The notes: generated from the letters alone by a model not told the origin. A stretch of 64,000 nucleotides of DNA from UBA4416 sp040387555 (GCA_040387555.1 JAZKDO010000005.1:186001-250000), one strand, 5' to 3'. Shown: positions 36,228 through 45,519, counted from the first letter of the stretch. Program-made: numbers and translations.

Positions 36228-36953
36228 ATGTCTCACAGTACAGAAATCGATTCAAAACACGCCTGGGATGGTGGCCAGTCACCATTTCGCGTAAGCTACG
36301 GAAAAATGATGATGTGGTTTTTCCTGGTATCGGATGCTTTAACCTTTGGTGGTTTATTGGTGTCTTATGGCTTTATCCGTCATAAATATGTAGATGTTTG
36401 GCCAAAAGCTGAAAATGTGTTTACGCATTTCCCATTTGTTGAGCAGCATTTGCCTTTAGCGTATGTGGGTTTAATGACTTTCATTCTGATTATGTCGTCC
36501 GTTACTATGGTGCTAGCTGTAGAAGCAGGACATAGAAATGATAAAAAGAAAGTAATTGTTTGGATGTTCTGGACTATCGTAGGTGGTGCTACTTTTGTAG
36601 GATCTCAGGCATGGGAGTGGTTTCACTTTATTGTTGGAACTGAAACAGGTGCATTAAGACATGTATGGAGCCAGGAATTAGGCACGTACGTAGAACAAAC
36701 AGTTTATGGAGCAAATATGGTAGTTAATGAATATGGAGTTCCTCAATTCGCAAACTATTTCTTCTTTATTACAGGGTTTCACGGTTTTCACGTATTTTCA
36801 GGAGTAGTGATCAACTTCGTAATTTTCTTAAATGTTTTGAAAGGAACTTACGAAAGACGCGGCCATTATGAAATGGTAGAAAAAGTTGGTTTGTACTGGC
36901 ACTTTGTAGATTTAGTGTGGGTATTTGTATTTACCTTCTTCTATTTATTGTAA
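36228..36953 (+). CDS. Cytochrome c oxidase subunit III
   Basis: This 241-residue membrane protein belongs to the same family as its neighbour. It contains KMMMWFFLVSDALTFGGLLVSYG, LPLAYVGLMTFILIMSSVTMVLA, a GFHGFHVFSGVVINFVIF helix and YWHFVDLVWVFVFTFFYLL (each in part). A 30-residue insert (about 135-170, TETGALRHVWSQELGTYVEQ) between helices is unusual for bacterial subunit III but seen in Bacteroidota. The two proteins are similar to each other over the C-terminal half, so they are likely paralogues acting in the same oxidase. Confidence 0.9.
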   Translation: MSHSTEIDSKHAWDGGQSPFRVSYGKMMMWFFLVSDALTFGGLLVSYGFIRHKYVDVWPKAENVFTHFPFVEQHLPLAYVGLMTFILIMSSVTMVLAVEAGHRNDKKKVIVWMFWTIVGGATFVGSQAWEWFHFIVGTETGALRHVWSQELGTYVEQTVYGANMVVNEYGVPQFANYFFFITGFHGFHVFSGVVINFVIFLNVLKGTYERRGHYEMVEKVGLYWHFVDLVWVFVFTFFYLL

Positions 36954-36999
36954 TCACTAATTCATAACTCAATAATTAACAAACTCAAACTAAATTATT

Positions 37000-37497
37000 A
37001 TGTCAGAATTTCACGACGATTATCCATCATACGAACACATGGCTCACCATAGTGAGGAAGAAGGAAAGAAAACCAGAAAAACTTTATGGAGAGTATTTTG
37101 GTACATGTTAGCCATCACTATTTTTGAACTGATCATTGGTTCAATGGCTCCCAGCCAAGGCTGGAGCGGCACCCTAGGCATTAAAGTACTTTTTATTGGT
37201 TTAACTATTGTGAAAGCAGGATTCATTGTTATGGCCTTTATGCACTTAGGACATGAAGTAACATTTATGAAGTATACTATTTTAGCGCCTTATATTCTTT
37301 TTATTTCATTTGCTATTTTTATCATATTAGATGAAGGTATTTATAGTGGTGATCCTCAAAACAGAACTACAGTTGATCCTATCTTAATTAAACAACAACT
37401 TGATTTAAAAGCTGGTCATGGTCACCATGAAGCTGCTCCTGCAGGAGCTACAGATGCTGGCCATTCGGAAGAAAAACACGAGGAAGCACATCACTAG
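37000..37497 (+). CDS. Cytochrome c oxidase subunit IV (caa3/CtaF type)
   Basis: This 165-residue protein has three hydrophobic helices (VFWYMLAITIFELIIGSM, LFIGLTIVKAGFIVMAFMHLG, YILFISFAIFIIL). The motif KAGFIVMAFMHLGHE is typical of prokaryotic cytochrome oxidase subunit IV. Both termini are rich in histidine and acidic residues (HDDYPSYEHMAHH; GHGHHEAAP...HSEEKHEEAHH), a plausible metal-binding tail. It is the last oxidase gene before the terminator. The catalytic subunits I and II are not in this window. Confidence 0.88.
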   Translation: MSEFHDDYPSYEHMAHHSEEEGKKTRKTLWRVFWYMLAITIFELIIGSMAPSQGWSGTLGIKVLFIGLTIVKAGFIVMAFMHLGHEVTFMKYTILAPYILFISFAIFIILDEGIYSGDPQNRTTVDPILIKQQLDLKAGHGHHEAAPAGATDAGHSEEKHEEAHH

Positions 37498-37513
37498 AAT
37501 ATTAATTTAATTT

Positions 37514-37547
37514 AAAGCCCATTTGCTCTCAGCAGATGGGCTTTTTT
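37514..37547 (+). terminator. Terminator after the oxidase genes
   Basis: AAAGCCCATTTGCT and AGCAGATGGGCTTT form a 14-bp stem with one G-T pair, followed by TTTTATT. Confidence 0.85.
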
Positions 37548-37561
37548 ATTGTTTAAATAAA

Positions 37562-37577
37562 TACCCAATGTTGGGTA
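37562..37577. promoter_or_regulatory. Inverted repeat TACCCAA-TG-TTGGGTA
   Basis: Two perfect 7-bp arms are separated by TG. The site lies just upstream of the promoter-like sequence of the next T9SS cargo gene and has the size of a dimeric regulator site. Confidence 0.5.
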
Positions 37578-37579
37578 CG

Positions 37580-37608
37580 TTTGGTTTAAATTTTTTATGT
37601 TAATTTCG
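37580..37608 (+). promoter_or_regulatory. Promoter candidate: TTTG-N17-TAATTTCG
   Basis: TTTG at 37580 and TAATTTCG at 37601 resemble the Bacteroidota -33 and -7 elements. The -7 box has one mismatch (C for T) and the spacing is slightly short. The start codon is 26 bases downstream. Confidence 0.45.
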
Positions 37609-37634
37609 GTCAATTAACTTTTAAAAAATAAACT

Positions 37635-38666
37635 ATGAAAAAAATCTACTTATCGATTATTGCAGGTGCTTTTGTAATGACGGCCAATGCGCAACTAAGC
37701 TTAACCCAGGCTTTTAATGAACCAGTGATTAGTGACGTTCAAGCAGTTCGAAATTATGATTCGGTGGGTGTTATTCCAAAAAACACCGGGGCTGATCAAA
37801 TGTGGGATTTTTCAGCAGTAACTTCTAACACGGTAATGGAAACAACCTCATTTACTTCTACTACTTCTGCAGGGCCTAATGCGGGCATTTATACAGGGGC
37901 TACCTTAGCGGATTTTGACGGAGGAAGTTTTCATACTTATTATAAGTCTACAACAAACCAATTAGAAAATTTGGGTTTTGAAGATGCTAATATCATTTTA
38001 AATTTTACTAATACCGCTATTACTTCAGTATGGCCAATAACTTTTGGGTCAAATTTTTCCGACGTCGCAGCAGGTACGTGTACTGCAATAGTTTTGGCTA
38101 ACGCAACAGGAACGGTAAATGGCTTATATAATGTTACAGGAACTGGAACAGGAACATTAATGCTTCCAGGAGGCGCTGTTTTTAACAATGTTTTACAAAC
38201 CGTTTCTACCCCTTCTCTTAATATATTTTGTCCATCAACTATGATTGGCCCATTTACACTTAATAGCGTTGGTAGGGTATATGATTACTATGTTTCTTCT
38301 CAAAAATTTCCAATTTTATCAGTAGTGTATGAAAAGGTTACTGGCAATTTTCCAAGCACTAAGGGAATCATTCAGATAAATTCAAGCGTAGTTACAGGTA
38401 TTAATGACGCTAATTTTGATGCCTCTTTCAGTATTTTTCCTAATCCGGCGAAAAATAATTTCAATATAAAACTGAATAATGCTACTAATGATAAGTGCAG
38501 TGTAGCAATAGTGAATTCTATTGGCCAGACCACTAAAACTATTGATTTAGGCAATGACACAAACATTTTAACAACGATTTCGATTTCTGATTTAAATTCA
38601 GGAGTTTACATGGTAAAAACTACTTTAGGTGATAAAGTATCTGTAAGGAAGTTAATTGTTAATTAA
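37635..38666 (+). CDS. T9SS-secreted protein, tandem paralogue of 38767-39774
   Basis: This 343-residue protein has a signal peptide (MKKIYLSIIAGAFVMTANAQ), a beta-rich middle part containing YDSVGVIPKNTGADQMWDFSA and a GTGTLMLPGGAVFNNVLQ block, and a C-terminal type A T9SS sorting domain (FSIFPNPAKNNFNIKL ... GVYMVKTTLGDKVSVRKLIVN, in part). The middle part matches no domain I can name. The next gene is a clear homologue in the same order, so the two arose by tandem duplication. It has its own promoter-like sequence and terminator. Confidence 0.85.
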   Translation: MKKIYLSIIAGAFVMTANAQLSLTQAFNEPVISDVQAVRNYDSVGVIPKNTGADQMWDFSAVTSNTVMETTSFTSTTSAGPNAGIYTGATLADFDGGSFHTYYKSTTNQLENLGFEDANIILNFTNTAITSVWPITFGSNFSDVAAGTCTAIVLANATGTVNGLYNVTGTGTGTLMLPGGAVFNNVLQTVSTPSLNIFCPSTMIGPFTLNSVGRVYDYYVSSQKFPILSVVYEKVTGNFPSTKGIIQINSSVVTGINDANFDASFSIFPNPAKNNFNIKLNNATNDKCSVAIVNSIGQTTKTIDLGNDTNILTTISISDLNSGVYMVKTTLGDKVSVRKLIVN

Positions 38667-38684
38667 AAAGTTCTCTAATAAATG

Positions 38685-38719
38685 AAAAATCACCTGAGGA
38701 AACCAGGTGATTTTTTTTT
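38685..38719 (+). terminator. Terminator between the tandem T9SS paralogues
   Basis: AAAAATCACCTG and CAGGTGATTTTT form a 12-bp stem around AGGAAAC, followed by T residues. Confidence 0.85.
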
Positions 38720-38766
38720 GACAAAATTTTATGGCTATTTTTATATAAACTCAACTATAGGAAGAT

Positions 38767-39774
38767 ATGAAGGTGTTGCTTTTGAAATGTTTTATAGGAA
38801 TAACCGCATTTTCTTTGCACGGACAGGTAATACTTACAAAAGCCTTTAATTGTCCTGTGCTTGGCGATGTTAATCCAAAACAATTGTATGATTCTAATGG
38901 AGTAGTTCCAAAATCAGCTGGAGTAAATCAGCTATGGGACTGTTCTGGATTTACACTTAAAACAAATAGTGAGGTAAGTAACTATATTGCTGCATCTGCA
39001 GCACCTAATGGGTCTTCTTATTCCGGAACTTCTTTTGTAGAGTCATTTGGTCAAACATATTTTTATATGAAATCATCTGCCACTAAGTATGAAATTGTAG
39101 GAATACAAAATCCGAACTTTAAATTAAATTTCAGCAGTAATAATGCCACTGAATTTGTTTGGCCCGTTACAATGGGATATTCAGGCAGTGACTCTTTTTC
39201 AGGAACAGCTAATGCTAATAATTTAAATGGTAGTGTTTCGGGAAACATTACAACACTTGCCAATGGATCCGGAACATTGATGCTTCCAAATGGAAATGTA
39301 GTAACAGATGTTTTATTAGTTAAAATAACTCTTTCTGCGACTGCCAGTTTTGGATTTGGCTTAGTAAAAGCCTACCTCACAGCGGTTGATTATACCTATT
39401 ATGATGCCGCGAACAAATTTCCGGTGTTGACTCTTTCTTATATAAAAGCGACCGGCGCCTATTCAGCAAACTCGGCCTCTATTAAAATTAATTCTTCACT
39501 AGTTGGTATCAATGAATTGAATGATTCCAATTCATTTTATTTATTTCCCAACCCGGCAAAAGAGGAACTGAGAATAGAACTAACAAATTCAAATCTTGAA
39601 CACTGTAAAGTTGAAATAATTAATGTGCTTGGAAAAGTTTTGTATTTAGAAGAACTTGGAAATGCATTTGAAATTTCGGGTGTAATTTCCTTTTCTAATT
39701 TTCCTTCAGGCATTTATAATGTAAGAGTCACAAAAGGGGATAAAGAGTCTTCAAAAAAAATAATCAAAGAATAG
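38767..39774 (+). CDS. T9SS-secreted protein, tandem paralogue of 37635-38666
   Basis: This 335-residue protein has a signal peptide (VLLLKCFIGITAFSLHGQ), YDSNGVVPKSAGVNQLWDCSG and NGSGTLMLPNGNVVTDVLLV blocks matching the upstream paralogue, and a type A T9SS sorting domain (FYLFPNPAKEELRIEL ... SGIYNVRVTKGDK). The two proteins are similar over their full length and differ mainly in the central loops. No catalytic motif is recognisable. Both are probably surface or released proteins. Confidence 0.85.
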   Translation: MKVLLLKCFIGITAFSLHGQVILTKAFNCPVLGDVNPKQLYDSNGVVPKSAGVNQLWDCSGFTLKTNSEVSNYIAASAAPNGSSYSGTSFVESFGQTYFYMKSSATKYEIVGIQNPNFKLNFSSNNATEFVWPVTMGYSGSDSFSGTANANNLNGSVSGNITTLANGSGTLMLPNGNVVTDVLLVKITLSATASFGFGLVKAYLTAVDYTYYDAANKFPVLTLSYIKATGAYSANSASIKINSSLVGINELNDSNSFYLFPNPAKEELRIELTNSNLEHCKVEIINVLGKVLYLEELGNAFEISGVISFSNFPSGIYNVRVTKGDKESSKKIIKE

Positions 39775-39821
39775 AAAATAAGATTATTTGCTAATAGAGC
39801 ATTTCTCCAATAAAGATAAAA

Positions 39822-41723
39822 TTAATAAGCCCTTTCGTGTTTGCCTTCCATATAATTTACAAACGCTTTATTTGAAACTTTATTTCCACCAGGCGTTGGA
39901 TAATTTCCTGTGAAATACCAATCGCCTAAATTATCGGGACATGATTGGTGCAAGCCTTCTATTGTTTGATAGATGATTTGAAGATCAGCTTTGAGGTTTT
40001 TAGGACGAACCAGGTCGGCAATTTTTTGTGAAATTTCTTCATTGGTAAAAGTTCTGTAAACTTCCTGAACAATATTGATCTGGTCTTCTTTTGGTTTCAA
40101 TAATTCGGCCTTTGCTTTTTCATACAAATTATTCAAAATAGAATCTTTTCCGGTTTCTTTAATGAGCGCAATGGCCGCGTTAAACGCAACAAACTTACTG
40201 AGTATGGCCATATCAATGCCATAACAATCAGGGTAACGAATTTGCGGCGCAGAAGAGATGATGATAATTTTTTTCGGATGTAAGCGGTCCAAAATTCTCA
40301 GTATGCTTTGTTTTAAAGTTGTTCCACGAACAATACTATCATCCAAAACAACAAGCGTATCTGTATGTTGTTTTACAGTTCCGTAGGTAATATCGTATAT
40401 TAAGTTTACCAGGTTGTCCCGGTTTTCATCATCGGTAATAAACGTGCGTTGCTTGGCATCTTTTAAAACAACTTTGTGAATCCGTGGATGTTTTGAAAGA
40501 ATATTACTTAGGGTAGGTTCCGATACGTTCGCTCCTAATTTTAAAATTTCAGTTGCTTTTATTTTATTAATATGCTCATCAATTCCTTCCACTAAACCAC
40601 CAAATGCTACTTCAGCAGTATTGGGAATATAACTGAAAACCGTATTGTCTAAATCATAATCAATTGCTTTTAATACTTGAGGTACTAAATATCGCCCCAG
40701 AAGTTGGCGCTCCCTATAAATATCTGCATCATTTCCACGGCTGAAATAAATGCGCTCAAACGAGCAGGCTTTTCTTTCAAGTGGTTCAATAATTTGTTGT
40801 TCCGAAAATGTTCCGTCTTTTTTAATAATAGCAGCACACCCTGGTTTTAATTCCCTTACGTCGTTTATATCAACATTAAACACTGTTTGAATTACAGGTC
40901 TTTCACTGGCAACAACTATTACTTCATCATCCTTGTAAACATAGGCAGGACGAATTCCATTTGGATCGCGAAGAACAAATGAATCCCCGTGGCCCATCAT
41001 TCCTGCCATCACGTAACCACCGTCCCATCGTTTACTACTTTCTATCAGGATAGATGCTACATCAATATTTTTTTGAATTTCTTTGGAGATCTCGAAATTA
41101 TTTAAGCCTTGCTCCTTAAACTGTTTGAATAAGCGGTCATTCTCTTTATCTAAAAAGTGACCGATTTTTTCCATTACAGTTACCGTGTCAGCTTTTACTG
41201 TAGGGTGTTGACCCAATTCAACGAGATGCTCCAATAGTTCATCTACGTTGGTTAAGTTAAAATTTCCAGCAACAAGCAAGTTACGGGCCATCCAGTTGTT
41301 CTGTCTTCTGAAAGGATGGCAGCTCTGAATGGTGTTACCGCCATAAGTACCATATCTTAAATGACCTAAAATGAGTTCTCCCATATACGGGATGTTTTTC
41401 TTTTGCCATTCAATATCGTTATAGGCCTCGGGATTTTTTAGTTTGGCATTAACAAACAAATCATTTATTTGCGAGAAAATATCCTGTGTTGCTTTTGGCT
41501 TAATGGATCTTAACCTGTTAATGTATGGGGTTCCCGCATCAACATCTAATTTAACTGTGGCAACACCTGCACCGTCTTGCCCACGGTTAATCATCTTATC
41601 CATGAGCTGATACATTTTATGCAGACCATAACGACTACTGCCGTATTTTTCTTTATAAAAACTTAAAGGCTTTAATAATCTTATTAAAGCAACACCGCAT
41701 TCATGTTCTATCTTATCACTCAT
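39822..41723 (-). CDS. Amidophosphoribosyltransferase-like protein, long Bacteroidota form
   Basis: This 633-residue protein joins an N-terminal nucleophile glutamine amidotransferase domain (catalytic C9 after MSDKIEHE, HECGVAL; INRGQDGAG; LGHLRYGTYG) to a phosphoribosyltransferase domain with the PRPP loop VVLDDSIVRGTT. It is related to PurF, which makes phosphoribosylamine in purine synthesis, but is 130-160 residues longer than usual, with inserts in the first half and a C-terminal tail (LHQSCPDNLGDWYFTGNYPTPGG). The propeptide-like first eight residues fit cleavage to expose Cys. Whether it is the true PurF or a paralogue cannot be told here. Confidence 0.85.
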   Translation of the reverse strand: MSDKIEHECGVALIRLLKPLSFYKEKYGSSRYGLHKMYQLMDKMINRGQDGAGVATVKLDVDAGTPYINRLRSIKPKATQDIFSQINDLFVNAKLKNPEAYNDIEWQKKNIPYMGELILGHLRYGTYGGNTIQSCHPFRRQNNWMARNLLVAGNFNLTNVDELLEHLVELGQHPTVKADTVTVMEKIGHFLDKENDRLFKQFKEQGLNNFEISKEIQKNIDVASILIESSKRWDGGYVMAGMMGHGDSFVLRDPNGIRPAYVYKDDEVIVVASERPVIQTVFNVDINDVRELKPGCAAIIKKDGTFSEQQIIEPLERKACSFERIYFSRGNDADIYRERQLLGRYLVPQVLKAIDYDLDNTVFSYIPNTAEVAFGGLVEGIDEHINKIKATEILKLGANVSEPTLSNILSKHPRIHKVVLKDAKQRTFITDDENRDNLVNLIYDITYGTVKQHTDTLVVLDDSIVRGTTLKQSILRILDRLHPKKIIIISSAPQIRYPDCYGIDMAILSKFVAFNAAIALIKETGKDSILNNLYEKAKAELLKPKEDQINIVQEVYRTFTNEEISQKIADLVRPKNLKADLQIIYQTIEGLHQSCPDNLGDWYFTGNYPTPGGNKVSNKAFVNYMEGKHERAY

Positions 41724-41735
41724 AATTTCAGGCTA

Positions 41736-41743
41736 CAAATTTA
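41736..41743 (-). promoter_or_regulatory. TAnnTTTG -7 box candidate for the PurF-like gene
   Basis: The minus strand reads TAAATTTG 12 bases ahead of the ATG. A possible weak -33 (TTTA) lies about 20 bases further upstream. Confidence 0.45.
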
Positions 41744-41869
41744 CTTATTTAACGGGGTTTATTTAAAATTTTTTATCCTGATTTTGTGAAAAAACCTTTT
41801 CTGAAAACTAAAGGTTAAGTTTTTTATTAATTTAATAATGTATATTTAGAGTTGTTAAATTATTAATAT

Positions 41870-44413
41870 ATGTATAAACTATTACTTATATCTGTAACAT
41901 TATTATTTTCTCTTGTAAGTACCGCACAGGTTAAAATAAATGAATATTCCGCTTCAAATTCCGGGAGTTCTATTTTAGATAATACAGGTGAAAAATCTGA
42001 TTGGATTGAATTGTATAATTCCGGTCCATCCGTAGTTAATATTGGCGGGTGGAGGATTAGCGATGATCTTTCCGATGTTTTCAAATACTCTGTCCCTTCA
42101 GGAATCACTATTCCATCAAACAGTGTATTAAGAGTTTGGTGTAGCGGCAAAGGCGGATCAGCAGATGCTCCCGGGCATTTGCATACAAATTTCAAGTTAA
42201 CACAGTGTAATTCAGAATGGATAATTTTAACAAACGGTTCAGCTATTATTGATTCGATTGGTTTGAGAAGAACACAAGCAACTCACTCCATGGGCAGAAA
42301 ACCAGATGGAAGTTCTACATGGAATGTATTTACCTCACCCACACCAAACACATTAAATTCAACCACTGGTTTTTCTTCCTACGCCCCAACTCCCAAAATG
42401 GATGTTGCACCTGGCTTTTATTCAGGCACGAAGTTAGTCTCTTTAAGTTCGACCCCTTCAAATGGGATTTCCATTTATTATACAACAGATGGTTCTGTTC
42501 CATTAACAAGTTCAACGCAGTATGTTTCAACACCTGTTTCAATAAGTGTCACTTCGGTGCTCCGGGCTTATGCGGTAAGTAGCGACCCAGATATATTACC
42601 AAGTTTTATGGAAACTAATACCTATTTTATTAATGAGACAATTGATTCTCATTATGGTGTTGTTTCTGTTTCTGGTGGTGCGCCCCTTAATCAGCTATTT
42701 GGTGGTTTTCAAAACAAACCGGCAACACATTTTGAGTATTTTGAAAATCAGACTTTTAAAACCGAAGGTTATGGTACTGCTGATAAACATGGACAAGATT
42801 CCTGGGCTTATGAGCAAAGGGGAATTGATATTGAAACCTTTGATGAGTACGGTTACAATAATGCTTTTAAACATCAGTTTTTTACCGATCCGAAAATGAA
42901 TGATGTTAGCTCTCGAAAAGAGTTTCAGCATATTATGATAAAAGCAGCCGCTTCCGATAATTATTCCTTAGCTAATGATGAAAATTCCGCTGATCAATCT
43001 CCAAAATATCCTGCTCATATGCGCGATGCTTTCGTACAATCTTATGCATTTCAAAAAGGATTTGATTTAGACGGGAGAAGGAATAAACATGTGATTGTAT
43101 TTAAAAATGGCACTTACTGGGGAATTTATGAATTAAGGGAGGCTTTTGAAGCAGACTACACAGATTATTATTACGATCAACCAGCCGACAGTATTGATAA
43201 CCTTGCCTATTGGGGGGGCTTAGATATGAGAAATGGAAGTGATACCGGATGGGTTAATCTTTATAATTTCATAATGGGTAATTCCATGACGAATGTTGCG
43301 AATTATGCCTATGTTGAAAGTAAGCTGAATTTCAAGAGTCTGGTTGATTATATGATTTATAACTCCTATGTAGTTAATTCAGATTTCATTAACTATAATT
43401 CAGCCTGGTGGAGAGGAAGGGCTGTCAAGGGCGACAAAAAAAAATGGCGTTACTGGATGTGGGATATGGACAATGTTTATGGACTAGGGGAAAATTACTC
43501 TAATATTTCAACTACTCAAATGGATGCTAGTCCTTGTGATTATTCTAATGCATTTCAAAATGCCGGACCTAATGAAGGACATCCCGATATTTTAGAGAAA
43601 CTATTAACTAACCCGGATTTTAAGTCTTTTTATATCAACCGTTATGCGGATTTAATTAATTCAGCATTAAAGTGCGACAAAATTTTACCGCACTTTAATT
43701 ATTTTAAAACTATTTTATCAGCTGAAATGCCAAGACATATTGCCAAATGGGGCGATGGAACTTTTAACTTAGCAAGATGGAATAGTAATATGGATACATT
43801 AGAATTAAAAATTCAACAACGTTGTTCATTTATTGATTCTGTAATAGTTGATTGCTATAACGTTTCGGGCCCATACCAAATTACCGTGGATGTTGATCCT
43901 CCCGGAGCAGGTAACGTAAAATTAAATTCTATCTGGCTGAATAATTTTACCTGGACGGGGAACTATTTTGGAGGAGTAAAAATGAACTTTCAGGAAACAG
44001 TTCTTGATACAGCATTGTATGAATTTGATCATTGGGAGTTTAAAAACCATACTCCTTCACCAAGTATAACTAATGATAGTGTAGCGATACAACTTACAAC
44101 TAGCGAAAATGTTATTGCCCACTATAATGAGAAAACAAAAGAAGTAGTATTTCCTACTGCCTTTACTCCGAATGGAGACGGACGAAATGATATTTTAGAG
44201 CCTTTGGGAATTCGAAATGTAAAGTCGATGACAATTGAAATCTGGAACCGTTGGGGCGAACAAGTATTTAGCTCTTCTGATGCTGCTAAAGGCTGGGATG
44301 GAAATTATAAGGGTACACCGGCTCAAACAGGCGTGTATGCTTATTTAGTAAAGTATATGAAATCAGATGGAGAAGAAAAAATTATAAAAGGAAATATTAC
44401 TTTGATCAGATAA
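41870..44413 (+). CDS. CotH-family kinase-like surface protein with T9SS type B sorting domain
   Basis: This 847-residue secreted protein has a signal peptide (LLLISVTLLFSLVSTAQ); a lamin-tail domain (about 22-120: KINEYSASNSG, DWIELYNSG, RISDDLSD); a chitobiase C-terminal-type Ig-like domain (about 180-245: YYTTDGSVP); a CotH-type atypical protein kinase domain (about 275-640) with the metal-site motif YWMWDMDNVYG; a beta-rich repeat (about 670-755: DVDPPGAGNVKL, FDHWEF); and a gliding-motility-type (CHU_C, type B) sorting domain (about 758-847: FPTAFTPNGDGRND, EIWNRWGEQVF). CotH kinases phosphorylate secreted proteins. It is followed after 16 bases by a PorP/SprF gene. Confidence 0.9.
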   Translation: MYKLLLISVTLLFSLVSTAQVKINEYSASNSGSSILDNTGEKSDWIELYNSGPSVVNIGGWRISDDLSDVFKYSVPSGITIPSNSVLRVWCSGKGGSADAPGHLHTNFKLTQCNSEWIILTNGSAIIDSIGLRRTQATHSMGRKPDGSSTWNVFTSPTPNTLNSTTGFSSYAPTPKMDVAPGFYSGTKLVSLSSTPSNGISIYYTTDGSVPLTSSTQYVSTPVSISVTSVLRAYAVSSDPDILPSFMETNTYFINETIDSHYGVVSVSGGAPLNQLFGGFQNKPATHFEYFENQTFKTEGYGTADKHGQDSWAYEQRGIDIETFDEYGYNNAFKHQFFTDPKMNDVSSRKEFQHIMIKAAASDNYSLANDENSADQSPKYPAHMRDAFVQSYAFQKGFDLDGRRNKHVIVFKNGTYWGIYELREAFEADYTDYYYDQPADSIDNLAYWGGLDMRNGSDTGWVNLYNFIMGNSMTNVANYAYVESKLNFKSLVDYMIYNSYVVNSDFINYNSAWWRGRAVKGDKKKWRYWMWDMDNVYGLGENYSNISTTQMDASPCDYSNAFQNAGPNEGHPDILEKLLTNPDFKSFYINRYADLINSALKCDKILPHFNYFKTILSAEMPRHIAKWGDGTFNLARWNSNMDTLELKIQQRCSFIDSVIVDCYNVSGPYQITVDVDPPGAGNVKLNSIWLNNFTWTGNYFGGVKMNFQETVLDTALYEFDHWEFKNHTPSPSITNDSVAIQLTTSENVIAHYNEKTKEVVFPTAFTPNGDGRNDILEPLGIRNVKSMTIEIWNRWGEQVFSSSDAAKGWDGNYKGTPAQTGVYAYLVKYMKSDGEEKIIKGNITLIR

Positions 44414-44429
44414 TTTAAAAACATTTCAA

Positions 44430-45467
44430 ATGAAAAAATATTTATTAATCATCAACATATTCATTTCATCTTTAGTCTTTAGTCAGGATATCCATTTCTC
44501 CCAAATTCAGGATGCTCCGTTATGGTTAAACCCTGCTAATGCTGGTTTTATGAATGGTTATTTCCGGGCATCAGCAAATTATAGAAATCAGTGGATGTCT
44601 ATGGGAAATGCGTTTCAAACAATGGCTATTTCGGTAGATGCTTCTACTTTAAAAACCAAAAAAAATAAGGCTTATCTCGGTTTAGGACTTTTTGTATTTA
44701 ATGATAGAGCTGGTGTAGCTAAACTGGGAACTACCCAGGCTCAAATACATATCAACGGTATTATTAAAACCAGTAAAAAAAGTAAATTAGCAGGAGGCGT
44801 ATATATAGGATTTAATCAAAATAGTGCTACCTATGCTTCGCTTACGTATGGTAGCCAATACAACGGTAAAGAAATTGATAATACTCTAGGAAGTGGCGAA
44901 GCAGTAACCTACACATCCTTTTTAAGTTCAGATGTTGGAGCAGGATTAAATTATGAATTTTCTTCGGCAGCTATTGATATGTTGCGTGACGATATTTTTA
45001 GTTTGAAAATCGGTGGAGCAGTTCATCATATGAATAAGCCTGTACAGAAATTCGCATCAGGTTCATCCTATCAATTACCAATGCGTTTCGTTGGGAATGT
45101 TCAGGCAAGGATTGATATCAAAGGAACAAAAATTTCTTTTTTACCAAGTGTGATCTATTTAAAGCAGGCTTCGGCAACTGAAATAACGATTGGAACTCAT
45201 GTACGTTACCGTTTTAAAAACGCAACAAAATTAACAGGAATCAAGTCTGAAACAGGCGTTAACATCGGCGTTTATTACCGTTTAAAGGATGCGATCATTC
45301 CACAGGTGAGCCTGGACATGGGCAAGTATGCGATTGGGTTGGCTTATGATTTGAATCTATCTAAATATAAAGCTGTTAGTAGTATGAATGGCGGTTTTGA
45401 AGTTTTTATAAAGTTCATCTCTTTGGATGACGCATTGTTTAAACGAAAACGCGAACACGGTTTGTAA
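44430..45467 (+). CDS. PorP/SprF-type T9SS outer-membrane protein
   Basis: This 345-residue protein has a signal peptide (LLIINIFISSLVFSQ) and begins its mature part with DIHFSQIQDAPLWLNPANAGFM, the PorP/SprF signature. It then runs as alternating beta-strands of an outer-membrane barrel (WMSMGNAFQTMAIS, LGLGLFVFNDRAG, ending YDLNLSKYKAV and a final FEVFIKFISL strand). SprF-type members are needed to secrete or anchor type B cargo, and the adjoining upstream gene encodes exactly such a cargo. The pair is probably cotranscribed and ends at a terminator. Confidence 0.92.
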   Translation: MKKYLLIINIFISSLVFSQDIHFSQIQDAPLWLNPANAGFMNGYFRASANYRNQWMSMGNAFQTMAISVDASTLKTKKNKAYLGLGLFVFNDRAGVAKLGTTQAQIHINGIIKTSKKSKLAGGVYIGFNQNSATYASLTYGSQYNGKEIDNTLGSGEAVTYTSFLSSDVGAGLNYEFSSAAIDMLRDDIFSLKIGGAVHHMNKPVQKFASGSSYQLPMRFVGNVQARIDIKGTKISFLPSVIYLKQASATEITIGTHVRYRFKNATKLTGIKSETGVNIGVYYRLKDAIIPQVSLDMGKYAIGLAYDLNLSKYKAVSSMNGGFEVFIKFISLDDALFKRKREHGL

Positions 45468-45493
45468 AATTTCTGTTTTTTTATAACTAAATT

Positions 45494-45519
45494 TAAGTCG
45501 GGTTATCCCGGCTTTTTTT
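45494..45519 (+). terminator. Terminator after the PorP/SprF gene, overlapping the PBP1C start
   Basis: AAGTCGGG and CCCGGCTT form an 8-bp stem with one G-T pair around TTAT, followed by seven T. The last two T are part of the TTG start of the next gene. Confidence 0.7.
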
